A stretch of 33,593 bases of DNA from JBPOJN01 sp052033505. Lineage in GTDB: Bacteria > UBA10199 > JACPAL01 > GCA-016699445. The first letter of the stretch is position 1. Each line of letters starts with the position of its first letter. The position numbers were made by a program, and so were the translations under genes. Below, piece by piece: positions 1 to 7,292 of the stretch. The stretch covers positions 1-33,593 of the forward strand of contig JBPOJN010000076.1 in the NCBI GenBank assembly GCA_052033505.1. The letters are read 5' to 3'. The notes below the pieces were generated by a model. The model worked only from the letters and a program-made list of their open reading frames with translations. It made no database searches and was not told the DNA's origin.

Positions 1-123
1 TTGATTGAAGTTGAAGTCGGAGAAAATTTTATTTTTTATTCCCGTTTAAAAATTCTTCTCCCAATTATTTCCATTTTTTCTATAGAAGTCGTCAAAGGTT
101 GTTCGGACAGCGGACCACCGGGG

Positions 124-214
124 CCGCCAGTTGGAACACCGGGCCGTGGCGGCGAGCCGCCGCCACGGCAACCGGTAATCAAAATGCAGGGTTTTGGCCG
201 CCAGTCGCAGGTTC
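124..214. repeat. 91-bp inverted repeat, left copy (IR-L)
   Basis: Read base by base, 124-214 is the exact reverse complement of 1727-1817, 91 of 91 positions. Identity stops abruptly at both ends (base 123 is G against T in the other copy, base 215 is C against G). Inside lies a GC-rich palindrome, CCGTGGCGGCG/CGCCGCCACGG. The motif CCGCCAGT occurs near both ends of the repeat, at 124-131 and 198-205. The reverse complement of this copy encodes the C-terminal stretch of the serine recombinase, so it is a second, inverted copy of that gene's 3' end. Confidence 0.93.
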
Positions 215-220
215 CAAATT

Positions 221-276
221 TCCCTACGGGATCAATAAAAGTCCCCACGGGACTTTGCCTTCCCCTGACGGGGAAG
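221..276. other. Three tandem small-loop hairpins upstream of the recombinase
   Basis: Three perfect stem-loops lie in a row: TCCC-TAC-GGGA (221-231), AAAGTCCC-CAC-GGGACTTT (238-256) and CTTCCCC-TGAC-GGGGAAG (259-276). All have 3-4 nt loops and C-rich left arms. None is followed by a real T-run, so they are not convincing intrinsic terminators. They sit between IR-L and the recombinase start and could be recombinase binding sites, a folded leader RNA or extruded cruciforms. Their role is unknown. Confidence 0.6.
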
Positions 277-374
277 TGAGCCGATCCCGAGTACTATAAA
301 TTGGGGCTTCTAAATTCCGAGAAAAACAAACAGTGGGCCTTAAGCCATCAAGCCTTCGGCCCCGAGGAGGTCAC

Positions 375-1874
375 TTGCCGCCGTCATTTTTTCTTTACGC
401 CAGGAAATCCACCGAGTCTGAAGAAAGACAGATTCTTTCTATCGAATCTCAAATTGTCGAACTTCGTTCTCTCGCCCAAAAGGAAAACATCACTATCAAG
501 CACGAGTTCATGGAAGCCATGACCGCCAAAGAGCCGGGACGCCCTCTCTTCAATGAAATGATTTCAAGGATTGAAAAAGGCGAGGCGCAAGGCATTATCG
601 CGTGGCATCCTGATCGCCTCGCACGCAATAGCATCGATGGCGGTCGGATTGTGTATCTTCTAGATACGGAGCACATTCAGTTTTTGAAGTTTCCCACTTT
701 CTGGTTCGAGAACACACCTCAAGGCAAATTCATGCTCAATATCGCCTTTGGCCAATCGAAGTATTACGTCGATAATCTCTCCGAGAACGTAAAGCGGGGC
801 CAAAGGCAGAAATTAAGGCGTGGAGAGTGGCCCGGATGGGCCCCTCCCGGTTATCTCAATGACCGAACTCTTCGAAAGGTTATTGTTGATCCAGTGAAGG
901 GATCTCTCGTTAAGAAAATGTTCGAACTTTACGCCACAGGTCATCACAATCTTCCGGAAATTCAAAAACTGACTTTTAATTCCGGATTAATGAGCCGTAC
1001 CGGTAAACCTTTTTCAAAATCCGAAATTCAAAGAACACTTAAAAAAACTTTTTACTACGGACTCATGCGATACACCGGCGAGTGGCATCAAGGTTCCCAT
1101 GAACCGCTTATTACCAAAGCACTTTTCGATAAGGTACAAGCGGTTATCTTGAGACAATCGAGACCCAAGAAAAGGAAAAACAGTTTTGTTTTTCTTGGGC
1201 TTGCCAGTTGTGCCACATGCGGGTGCGCCGTGACGGCAGAGCGACAGAAAGGTCACCATTATTACCGATGCACTAAAAAGAAAGGACCGTGTTCGGAGCC
1301 TTACATTCGCGAGGAACAATTAGCCGAGCAAATCAGGGCCGCGATTACAAAGGTCGCTCTGCCGACCGATGTTTTTCAAAAAATGATGGCCGAGTGGACT
1401 AAAGAACAAGAAATCGCCAGTCGGCCAATTGTGACTTTGAAAGCCGAGATGGAAAAGAAAGGCTTCGAGATCGGAAGGAAGTTGGACCGTCTTTTGGAAG
1501 CTCATTTGGATGGGATTATTGAAAAGACCGAATACCGATTGAAGAAGGAAAATTTACTCAAAAAGAAGGTCGAGTTGGACGAGGAACTGAAGAGAGCCGA
1601 GAGAGGGGCAATCGGTTGGCTCGAACCCTGCCGGGAGTTCCTGGTGGCGGCTCACAAGGCCCACGCCGTGGTATCCGAGGGGAATTTAGAAGCCCAAAAA
1701 CTCATACTGCAAAATCAGATCGGCTCGAACCTGCGACTGGCGGCCAAAACCCTGCATTTTGATTACCGGTTGCCGTGGCGGCGGCTCGCCGCCACGGCCC
1801 GGTGTTCCAACTGGCGGAGGGGGTGGGATTCGAACCCACGGTACCCTTACGGGCACGCTAGTTTTCAAGACTAG
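375..1874 (+). CDS. Large serine site-specific recombinase
   Basis: DNA recombinase of the large serine (resolvase/invertase) family, which cuts and rejoins DNA through a covalent serine link. The N-terminal catalytic domain opens with FFLYARKSTESEERQ, where Ser12 is the likely nucleophile. A Recombinase domain follows (roughly residues 140-270), then a zinc ribbon with CATCGC and a later C-x5-C around 290-320, then a charged coiled coil (about 340-430). TTG at 375 is chosen as the start because GAGGAGG lies 4 nt upstream; a GTG at 333 in the same frame has no such site. About 499 residues, normal for the family. The last part, from SNLRLAAK onward, is encoded by the right inverted repeat, and the final residues (RGWDSNPRYPYGHASFQD) are antisense tRNA-Ser, so the present C-terminus is probably not the original one. 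Confidence 0.9.
   Translation: MPPSFFLYARKSTESEERQILSIESQIVELRSLAQKENITIKHEFMEAMTAKEPGRPLFNEMISRIEKGEAQGIIAWHPDRLARNSIDGGRIVYLLDTEHIQFLKFPTFWFENTPQGKFMLNIAFGQSKYYVDNLSENVKRGQRQKLRRGEWPGWAPPGYLNDRTLRKVIVDPVKGSLVKKMFELYATGHHNLPEIQKLTFNSGLMSRTGKPFSKSEIQRTLKKTFYYGLMRYTGEWHQGSHEPLITKALFDKVQAVILRQSRPKKRKNSFVFLGLASCATCGCAVTAERQKGHHYYRCTKKKGPCSEPYIREEQLAEQIRAAITKVALPTDVFQKMMAEWTKEQEIASRPIVTLKAEMEKKGFEIGRKLDRLLEAHLDGIIEKTEYRLKKENLLKKKVELDEELKRAERGAIGWLEPCREFLVAAHKAHAVVSEGNLEAQKLILQNQIGSNLRLAAKTLHFDYRLPWRRLAATARCSNWRRGWDSNPRYPYGHASFQD
1727..1817. repeat. 91-bp inverted repeat, right copy (IR-R)
   Basis: Exact reverse complement of 124-214. It covers codons of the recombinase C-terminus (from SNLRLAAK to CSNWR). 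On the minus strand its first six bases are the last two acceptor-stem bases, the discriminator G and the encoded CCA of tRNA-Ser. The tRNA end and the repeat end are therefore nearly superposed, as expected for a recombinase attachment site. Confidence 0.93.
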
Positions 1875-1901
1875 TGCCTTCAACCACTCGGCCACCCCTC
1901 C
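1812..1901 (-). tRNA. tRNA-Ser (anticodon TGA)
   Basis: The minus strand folds as a class II tRNA. The acceptor GGAGGGG (1901-1895) pairs with CCCCTCC (1822-1816), followed by discriminator G and an encoded CCA (1814-1812). The anticodon stem CTAGT/ACTAG encloses a CTTGAAA loop giving anticodon TGA, which reads UCA and related serine codons. There is a long variable arm (GCGTGCCCGTAAGGGTAC) and a TTCGAAT T-loop flanked by GTGGG/CCCAC. Its 3' end overlaps IR-R, and the opposite strand is read as the tail of the recombinase frame, whose TAG stop falls in the anticodon stem. Confidence 0.96.
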
Positions 1902-1921
1902 TAAATTTGTTTCTCAAAGTA

Positions 1922-2266
1922 TCAAGGTATCAAGGTGATTTCGTCCACCCTATCCATGACCTTCCACGTTCCTCCTCGAGATTGGATCATAGGCTCCCGA
2001 AGCGAATCCTTGCCTTTATTTGGATCTTCTCTCGTTACTTCACGCACGACGCCCTTCACTTTGACTTTTTTTCCAGCAAAATGAGCTCGAGTTTGCCCCC
2101 TCTTTTCTAAATCCGCATCATTAAAAATATGAACCCCTTCAAGATAAAGACCGTCTTTCACTTCCTCAATAAGACCTTCCAGAATCGTAATCTTTTCCAC
2201 ATCTTTTGCCTGAGTCGTGACTGTTGAAAAAAAGATGAAAGCCAAGAAGAAAGCTAGAATTTTCAT
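1922..2266 (-). CDS. Small secreted protein, possible OB-fold
   Basis: 114 residues with a clear Sec signal peptide (MKILAFFLAFIFFSTVTTQAKD), so it is exported. The mature part (about 90 residues) is beta-rich with alternating hydrophobic residues: LEGLIEEVKDGLYLEGVHI, later GKKVKVKGVVREV. This resembles small periplasmic OB-fold proteins, but I do not recognise a named family. Its ATG overlaps the stop of the thioesterase gene as ATGA (2263-2266), so the two are translationally coupled. It ends 20 bp before tRNA-Ser. Confidence 0.75.
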   Translation of the reverse strand: MKILAFFLAFIFFSTVTTQAKDVEKITILEGLIEEVKDGLYLEGVHIFNDADLEKRGQTRAHFAGKKVKVKGVVREVTREDPNKGKDSLREPMIQSRGGTWKVMDRVDEITLIP

Positions 2267-2715
2267 TTTTTTGAACCTTGTTTAGAAACAATATTAAACG
2301 TCGCGGTCGCCATGGCGACGGGGCGTTTTTCACTTTCTCGGTAGAGCAAAGCGTGAATAACACAAAGACGTTTGCCGCGAAAAATCACTTTTGAATGGCA
2401 AATCAGTCTCGAACCCGGATCAAGGGGTTGAAAATAGTTCACCTTCAATTCCACGGTCGAACAATAATCCTGCGGCCCCATTGTCGTGAAGACCGCGGCG
2501 CCGCAGGCGAAGTCGAAAAATCCGGAGACGACGCCGCCATGGATGCGGCCCGAGGGAGAAATGTGATCCTCGCGCAAATTCAATCCCAACCACGCCTGGC
2601 CTTTTTTGTATTTGATCACGTCGTAACCCAGCCACGCCCCGTATTTGTCGGGGAGACTGTAATTCCTAAGCGAGATCGTTGAGCTTTTTGAATTTTTCAT
2701 TTTCTTCGCGTGCAT
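2263..2715 (-). CDS. PaaI-like hotdog-fold thioesterase
   Basis: 150 residues matching the single-domain hotdog acyl-CoA thioesterase pattern. HISPSGRIHGGVVSGFFDFACGA has the family's H-x-G-G-x(4)-F-x-D layout (HGGVVSGFFD), with the Asp in the usual catalytic-helix place. Then come CSTVELKVNYFQPL and SRLICHSKVIFRGKRLCVIHA, the long beta strands. Such enzymes hydrolyse acyl- or aryl-CoA thioesters in the cytoplasm; the substrate cannot be told here. The ATG at 2715 is used; an ATG five codons in is possible. It starts 31 bp after aceE on the same strand and overlaps the next gene by 4 bp, so the three probably form one transcript. Confidence 0.85.
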   Translation of the reverse strand: MHAKKMKNSKSSTISLRNYSLPDKYGAWLGYDVIKYKKGQAWLGLNLREDHISPSGRIHGGVVSGFFDFACGAAVFTTMGPQDYCSTVELKVNYFQPLDPGSRLICHSKVIFRGKRLCVIHALLYRESEKRPVAMATATFNIVSKQGSKK

Positions 2716-2746
2716 GCCCGGCTCACACCATGGGTCTTACATCGTG

Positions 2747-5254
2747 TCAAACCGAGAATGGATCGGACTTGTCGGCTAAGATTTGAAACTCTTCCATCGC
2801 CTTCGCGATCACGTCGGCCGTGATTTGGCCTTTGTTTTTCAAACGCGAAAGCACCGCGATCACGATGAATTCCGCATCGATTTCGAAGAAGCGGCGCAAA
2901 GCGCTTCGCGATTCGCTGCGCCCCATGCCGTCGGTGCCCAGAGGGAAAAAATCGGGGACCCAGCGCGCGATTTGCTCGGGCACGATCTTCATCCAGTCAG
3001 AAGCCGCCACAACGGGCAGGTCTTTCAACGCATCCGCAAACCACGGAGTCTTTGGATTTTCGAAAGGATGAAGGAGATTCCGACGGTCGATGGCCAAGGC
3101 TTCGCGCCGAAGCTCGGAGTAGCTCGTCGCGCTCCAGACGGAGGAGCCGACACCGAATTTTTCTTCCAATATTTTTTGCGCTCTCAGCACTTCTATCAGG
3201 ATCGACCCGCTGCCCAAAAGATGGACTTGCGGCGGTTTTTTAGAATCCCGGAAACGGTACAACCCACGCAGGACGCCTTCTTCGGCGTTTTCAGGCATGG
3301 GCGGCATCGGATAATTTTCGTTTTGCAGCGTCAGGTAATAAATCCAATCTTCGTTCTTCTCATACATCGTGCGGATGCCATTCTGAATGAGGAGGGCGAC
3401 TTCGTAGGCGAAGGCCGGTTCATAACTGCGAATGCGCGGAAACGCGCTCGCCAGGAGCAGGCTATGCCCGTCTTGATGCTGAAGACCTTCTCCCGCGAGT
3501 GTGGTGCGTCCGGCGGTCGCTCCCAGCAAAAAACCGCGCGCGCGCGAATCTTGCAGCGACCAGATCAGGTCGCCCACGCGCTGAAAGCCGAACATCGAGT
3601 AGAAAATGAAAAATGGGATCATCGGCAGATCGTGCGCCGATCCCGCGGTACCCGCGGCGGAGAAAGAGGCCAACGCCCCGGCCTCCGTGATACCTTCTTC
3701 CAAGACCTGGCCTTCTTTCGATTCGCGATAAGAGAGGACCATCTTCGAATCGACAGGTTCATAGAGCTGGCCCACGCTCGAATAAATACCAACCTGCTTG
3801 AACAACGGATCCATGCCGAACGTGCGCGCCTCGTCGGGGATGATCGGAACGATTTTTGGGCCTAATTCCGGATGCCGCAGAAGTTTGGAGAAGAGTGAAG
3901 CGAACGCCATGGTGGTCGAAACGGCGTGGCCTTCTCCCGTACCTTTAAGAAACTCGGAAAAATCCTTCATGGCGAACGTCGGCAAGAAATGCTTCACAGG
4001 AGACCGGCGCGGGATAAAACCTCCGAGCGCGCGGCGGCGGTTGAGTAAGTATTCAATCTCGGGACTTCCGTCAGGTGGTTTGTAAAAAGGCGTGTCCTTC
4101 AAATGTTTGTCCGCGACGGGGATCTCGAAGCGGTCGCGGAATTGCTTGAGCTGGGCTTCGTTTAATTTTTTCTGCTGGTGCGTGATGTTCAAGCCTTCGC
4201 CCGCTTCGCCCAGCCCGTAACCCTTGATCGTCTTCGCGAGTACGACGGTCGGGCGGCCGTTCATGGCGGTCGCGGCCTTGAAGGCGGCGTGGATTTTTTG
4301 CGAGTCGTGGCCGCCCCGGCCGAGTTTCCGTATCTTGTCGTCGCTTAAGCTTTCCACGAGCTTCGAAAGTTCGGGGGATTTGCCGAAAAAATGGTTCCGC
4401 GTGTACGCTCCGGATTCGACCACGTACTTTTGATAATCGCCGTCCAAGGCTTCCAGCATACGCGCGGCCAATACACCGGACGCGTCGCTTTCCAGCAGTG
4501 CATCCCAGTCGCGCGACCAGATGAGCTTGACGACGTTCCACCCCGCGCCGCGAAAGACCGACTCGAGCTCTTGGATGATCTTGCCGTTACCGCGCACCGG
4601 ACCGTCTAAGCGTTGAAGATTGCAATTCACGACGAAGATCAAATTATCCAAGCCCTCGCGAGCCGCAATCGCAAGAGAACCCAGCGACTCGGGCTCGTCC
4701 ATCTCGCCGTCGCCTAAAAAAGCCCACACGCGCGAACCGTCGGTGTTGCGTAGTTTCCGGTCGCGGAGGTAACGATTGAACCGCGCCTGATAAATCGCCT
4801 GCAAGGGCCCGAGCCCCATCGAGACCGTGGGATATTCCCAAAAATCCGGCATGAGCCAGGGATGCGGGTAGGACGACAGGCCTCCCTCCAGCTCACGGCG
4901 AAAATTTTGAAGCTGGGCTTCGGTGATGCGGCCTTCGAGAAAAGCTCGTGAATAGACGCCGGGCGTCGCGTGACCCTGAAAAAAAATCAGGTCGCCACCA
5001 CCCATGGCCGAGTGCCCGCGGAAGAAATGATGAAAAGCCACTTCGTAGAGGTTTGAAGACGACGCGTAGGTCGCGATGTGACCGCCGATACCGGGTTCGC
5101 GGCTGTTCGCACGCACGACCATGGCCATGGCGTTCCAACGGACGATATTGCGAATACGCCTCTCGAGTTCTTCGTCGCCGGGATACGGCGGCTGTTCCGA
5201 TGCGGGAATCGTATTGACGTAAGGGGTTTCAAAAGGAAACGCGCGGCGGGACAT
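2747..5254 (-). CDS. aceE: Pyruvate dehydrogenase E1 component, homodimeric type
   Basis: Thiamine-diphosphate E1 subunit that decarboxylates pyruvate and acetylates the lipoyl arm of E2. AceE landmarks run in order: VNTIPASEQPPYPGDEELERRIRN, GGDLIFFQGHATPGVY, LSSYPHPWLMPDFW, the ThDP/Mg motif GDGEMDEPES...NCNLQRLDGPV, IIPDEARTFGMDPLF, IPFFIFYSMFGFQR, GRTTLAGEGLQHQDGHS, and GTDGMGRSESR near the end. The ATG at 5254 gives 835 residues. A GTG at 5290 in frame lies in the stem of the ompA terminator and is rejected; an in-frame TGA follows just upstream. Compared with E. coli AceE (about 887), the first 50 or so residues, which contact E2, are missing. No aceF or lpd is in the window. Confidence 0.96.
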   Translation of the reverse strand: MSRRAFPFETPYVNTIPASEQPPYPGDEELERRIRNIVRWNAMAMVVRANSREPGIGGHIATYASSSNLYEVAFHHFFRGHSAMGGGDLIFFQGHATPGVYSRAFLEGRITEAQLQNFRRELEGGLSSYPHPWLMPDFWEYPTVSMGLGPLQAIYQARFNRYLRDRKLRNTDGSRVWAFLGDGEMDEPESLGSLAIAAREGLDNLIFVVNCNLQRLDGPVRGNGKIIQELESVFRGAGWNVVKLIWSRDWDALLESDASGVLAARMLEALDGDYQKYVVESGAYTRNHFFGKSPELSKLVESLSDDKIRKLGRGGHDSQKIHAAFKAATAMNGRPTVVLAKTIKGYGLGEAGEGLNITHQQKKLNEAQLKQFRDRFEIPVADKHLKDTPFYKPPDGSPEIEYLLNRRRALGGFIPRRSPVKHFLPTFAMKDFSEFLKGTGEGHAVSTTMAFASLFSKLLRHPELGPKIVPIIPDEARTFGMDPLFKQVGIYSSVGQLYEPVDSKMVLSYRESKEGQVLEEGITEAGALASFSAAGTAGSAHDLPMIPFFIFYSMFGFQRVGDLIWSLQDSRARGFLLGATAGRTTLAGEGLQHQDGHSLLLASAFPRIRSYEPAFAYEVALLIQNGIRTMYEKNEDWIYYLTLQNENYPMPPMPENAEEGVLRGLYRFRDSKKPPQVHLLGSGSILIEVLRAQKILEEKFGVGSSVWSATSYSELRREALAIDRRNLLHPFENPKTPWFADALKDLPVVAASDWMKIVPEQIARWVPDFFPLGTDGMGRSESRSALRRFFEIDAEFIVIAVLSRLKNKGQITADVIAKAMEEFQILADKSDPFSV

Positions 5255-5274
5255 TTTCCGAATATACCAGTCCC

Positions 5275-5313
5275 AAACAAAAAAGGCCACGCAGCTTTCG
5301 CCGCGTGGCCTTT
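5275..5313 (-). terminator. Rho-independent terminator of the OmpA-like gene
   Basis: On the minus strand GGCCACGC (5310-5303) pairs with GCGTGGCC (5292-5285) across a 10-nt loop, extended by flanking A/T pairs and followed by TTTTTTGTTT. It lies just past the OmpA-like gene's stop at 5332 and ends transcription before aceE. Confidence 0.85.
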
Positions 5314-5331
5314 CCGTAAATCACGAATGAC

Positions 5332-5967
5332 TTATCTATCCCAGATCAGGATTTCGATGCGACGGTTCTTCGCACGTCCTTCGGGATTGTCCTTGCCATC
5401 GACCGTGTTCGGGGCGATCGGCTCGCTCTCGCCACGTCCTTCAGACGTGATGCGCGAAGAGCTAATACCTTGACCCACGAAGTAATTGACGACCGAGGCG
5501 GCACGGCGCTCGGATAGGCTTTGGTTATAGGCGTCGGAACCATGGGCATCGGTGTGACCGACGACCTTGATCTTCACGACTTTGGCGGACTTGAGCTCGG
5601 CCACGTTCTTTTCGAGTATCGGAATCGAATCGGGGCGGATGTTGGCTTTGTCGTAATCGAAGCGGATACCCTGAAGAATAATCTTGCGGGGTTCAGCCGG
5701 GGCGCCGAAACCGTACCAGCGCTGTTTCTTGCTGTAAGGTTCGTGATCCGACTTCCAAGCATCCGGATTCGACTTTTCGTCGATGCCGTGCGTACGTTCG
5801 CAAGACAGGTTTCCGCGGACGGACCGGCAGCTATCCGGCTCATTGGACACGGGGACGCGGGTCGCGGCCTCGGGTTGTTGATGCGTCGCTTTAGCGGCGG
5901 GCATCACTGCAAGCGTGCTCAACGCGAAGGCAAACGCCGTGGCGCCGAGTAAGTGGCTTCTCTTCAT
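5332..5967 (-). CDS. OmpA-family outer-membrane/peptidoglycan-binding protein
   Basis: 211 residues from the ATG at 5967, which has an excellent AAGGAGG site a few bases upstream; frame upstream of it is unused. A signal peptide (MKRSHLLGATAFAFALSTLAVMPAAKA) precedes a short low-complexity region with two cysteines (DSCRSVRGNLSCERTHG). The C-terminal half is an OmpA domain: IRFDYDKANIRPDS, VVGHTDAHGSDAYNQSLSERRA, then GRGESEPIAPN and AKNRRIEILI. This domain binds diaminopimelate in peptidoglycan. There is no beta-barrel domain, so it resembles Pal or periplasmic OmpA-like anchors, but no lipobox is visible. Confidence 0.93.
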   Translation of the reverse strand: MKRSHLLGATAFAFALSTLAVMPAAKATHQQPEAATRVPVSNEPDSCRSVRGNLSCERTHGIDEKSNPDAWKSDHEPYSKKQRWYGFGAPAEPRKIILQGIRFDYDKANIRPDSIPILEKNVAELKSAKVVKIKVVGHTDAHGSDAYNQSLSERRAASVVNYFVGQGISSSRITSEGRGESEPIAPNTVDGKDNPEGRAKNRRIEILIWDR

Positions 5968-6029
5968 TTTTATCCTCCTTGTGGATTCTTTTTTAAAAGC
6001 GAACCTTAAAGTTCTAAATTTAAGGGCGC

Positions 6030-6058
6030 ATAAAACCATAAAAGTTTATCTCTGACAA
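6030..6058 (-). promoter_or_regulatory. Candidate sigma-70 promoter of the OmpA-like gene
   Basis: On the minus strand TTGTCA (6058-6053) is followed after 17 nt by TTTTAT (6035-6030), a good -35 and a 4/6 match to the -10. The start point would be near 6023, giving a leader of about 56 nt ending in AAGGAGG. The opposite-strand gene begins at 6083, so its promoter must overlap this region. Confidence 0.45.
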
Positions 6059-6082
6059 CGTTTCATTTAGGGTGCGGTCTTT

Positions 6083-6508
6083 ATGAATCCTCCCTCCGCT
6101 GTGATCCTCTTCGACGGCGTCTGCACTCTCTGCGACGCGGGAGTCAATTTCATCCTGTCGCGGGACCCGAAGGCTTATTTTCGTTTCGCTTCCCTACAGT
6201 CGGAGGCGGGGCGAAAAATTCTTAAATCCCTGGGGTTGCCCGCGGAGGCGATGGACACCATGGTATTGGTCGAAGGGGATCGTTTTTACCTGCGCTCTTC
6301 GGCGGCACTGCATATCGCCCGGCGTTTACGCGGCGCTTGGCGGCTTTTTTCGATTTTTTTAGCGGTTCCGGCGCCCATTCGGGATTTTTTCTACGACATC
6401 GTCGCGAAAAACCGTTACCGCTGGTTCGGGAAAAAAGATTCCTGCCTCGTGCCAAGGCCGGGAGTCATGGAAAAGTTTAGGGAAAGGTTTTTGGATGACG
6501 CCGACTAA
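6083..6508 (+). CDS. DCC-family (DUF393) thiol-disulfide oxidoreductase-like protein
   Basis: 141 residues. It begins with VILFDGVCTLCDAGVNF, the DxxCxxC signature that names the DCC family (Cys14 and Cys17). FRFASLQSEAGRKIL and an LVEGDRFYLRSSAALHIARRL segment follow, both typical of DUF393. The family has a thioredoxin-like fold; the physiological substrate is generally unknown. It overlaps the following pseudouridine synthase gene by 14 bp in another frame, suggesting coupled translation. Confidence 0.9.
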   Translation: MNPPSAVILFDGVCTLCDAGVNFILSRDPKAYFRFASLQSEAGRKILKSLGLPAEAMDTMVLVEGDRFYLRSSAALHIARRLRGAWRLFSIFLAVPAPIRDFFYDIVAKNRYRWFGKKDSCLVPRPGVMEKFRERFLDDAD

Positions 6509-7292
6509 GACCGGAAACGACAAAAAGAATAAAAGCCCCAAAACCGACGAACCTCAGCGGCTTCAGAAAATCCTGGCGCAGGCCGGGATCGCCTCGCGCC
6601 GTGAGGCCGAGCAGATGATCTTGGCCGGCCGCGTCTCGATCAACGGCACCGTCGTCCGCGAATTAGGCACCAAATCGAATCCGGCCCTCGAAACGATCGC
6701 CGTCGACGGGAAGCCCATCCACGGCGCCGAGCAAAAAGTCTACGTGGCCTTCAACAAACCTGTCCACGTCATGGTCACGCGTTACGATCCCGAAGACCGC
6801 CCGACTGTTTTCGATTATTTGAAGGAAATCCCCGAACGCATCAACTACGTCGGCCGCTTGGATTTCGACTCCGAAGGTCTCCTACTCTTCACGAACGACG
6901 GCGACTTGCTCGCGCGCCTCACGCACCCGCGCTACGAAGTCCCCAAAACCTATCACGCCAAGGTCCAAGGCCGGATCACGCAACAAACGATCGATCGCAT
7001 CGCGCGCGGCGTCGACGTCGGCGATTTCACGGCCCAACCCTCCGAAGTGAAGATCCTCAAGGAAAACCCGAACAATACCTGGGTCGAAATCATCCTAAAA
7101 GAAGGCAAGAACCGCGAAGTCCGGAGAATTTTCGAGACGTTGGGATTCAACACGCTGCGCTTGGTCCGGGTCTCCGTGGGTGCCATCTCTCTCGGAGAAT
7201 TACCGGCGGGGCGCTGGAGATCGCTCTCCGCGGAGGAAGTAAAAATGATCACTGAATCTTCAGCTTCAGACCCAAGGCCGCGGCGATCCTGA
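6495..7292 (+). CDS. rluB: Pseudouridine synthase, RluB/RsuA family
   Basis: 265 residues. After a Lys-rich leader comes an S4 RNA-binding domain (RLQKILAQAGIASRREAEQMI...GRVSINGTVV, about 21-70). The RsuA/RluB catalytic core follows: VYVAFNKPVHVMVT, then GRLDFDSEGLLLFTNDG with the catalytic aspartate at 123, RYEVPKTYHAKVQG, and KEGKNREVRRIFE. It isomerises a uridine in rRNA; by length and the S4 domain it is nearer RluB (23S) than RsuA, but the symbol is a family-level guess. Its last 44 bp overlap the end of the convergent HTH gene. Confidence 0.92.
   Translation: MTPTKTGNDKKNKSPKTDEPQRLQKILAQAGIASRREAEQMILAGRVSINGTVVRELGTKSNPALETIAVDGKPIHGAEQKVYVAFNKPVHVMVTRYDPEDRPTVFDYLKEIPERINYVGRLDFDSEGLLLFTNDGDLLARLTHPRYEVPKTYHAKVQGRITQQTIDRIARGVDVGDFTAQPSEVKILKENPNNTWVEIILKEGKNREVRRIFETLGFNTLRLVRVSVGAISLGELPAGRWRSLSAEEVKMITESSASDPRPRRS

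Larger units (their letters stand above)
1..374. other. Intergenic leader of the recombinase cassette
   Basis: No independent gene is supported here. It holds an AT-rich stretch (1-100), the left 91-bp inverted repeat (124-214), three consecutive small hairpins (221-276) and the recombinase ribosome-binding site (GAGGAGG at 364-370). Short reading frames across it overlap the palindromic repeat and look like by-products of its composition. On the minus strand the frame of the recombinase 3' end stays open through the left repeat down to a TAA at 46-48, which matters for the inversion idea. Confidence 0.6.
124..1817. mobile_element. Recombinase cassette bounded by a perfect inverted repeat (putative invertible segment)
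   Basis: The segment consists of IR-L, three hairpins, a serine recombinase gene and IR-R, with nothing else inside. IR-R enters the 3' end of tRNA-Ser by six bases. Serine recombinases often integrate at tRNA 3' ends, but such events normally leave direct repeats, whereas these are inverted. Inverted target sites recombine to flip the intervening DNA. It could be an invertible cassette, the fused remains of two elements, or an assembly fold-back. Confidence 0.5.

Noticed and set aside
238..276. Hairpins before the recombinase as intrinsic terminators
   Set aside because: Stems are perfect but no T-run follows either one.
36..299. Short Gly/Pro/Arg-rich frames around the left repeat as genes
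   Set aside because: They translate the palindromic repeat in different frames and have no ribosome sites or recognisable features.
1820..1874. The WDSNPR-type tail of the recombinase as a protein motif
   Set aside because: It is the translation of antisense tRNA-Ser, not a domain.
2783..3865. A 360-codon open frame opposite aceE
   Set aside because: It is antisense to a full, well-conserved AceE; its composition is the Arg/His-rich kind produced by reading GC-rich genes backwards, and it has no family features.
5254..5290. Extended aceE start at a GTG at 5290
   Set aside because: That codon lies in the stem of the OmpA-gene terminator and lacks a ribosome site; no AceE-like residues would be added.
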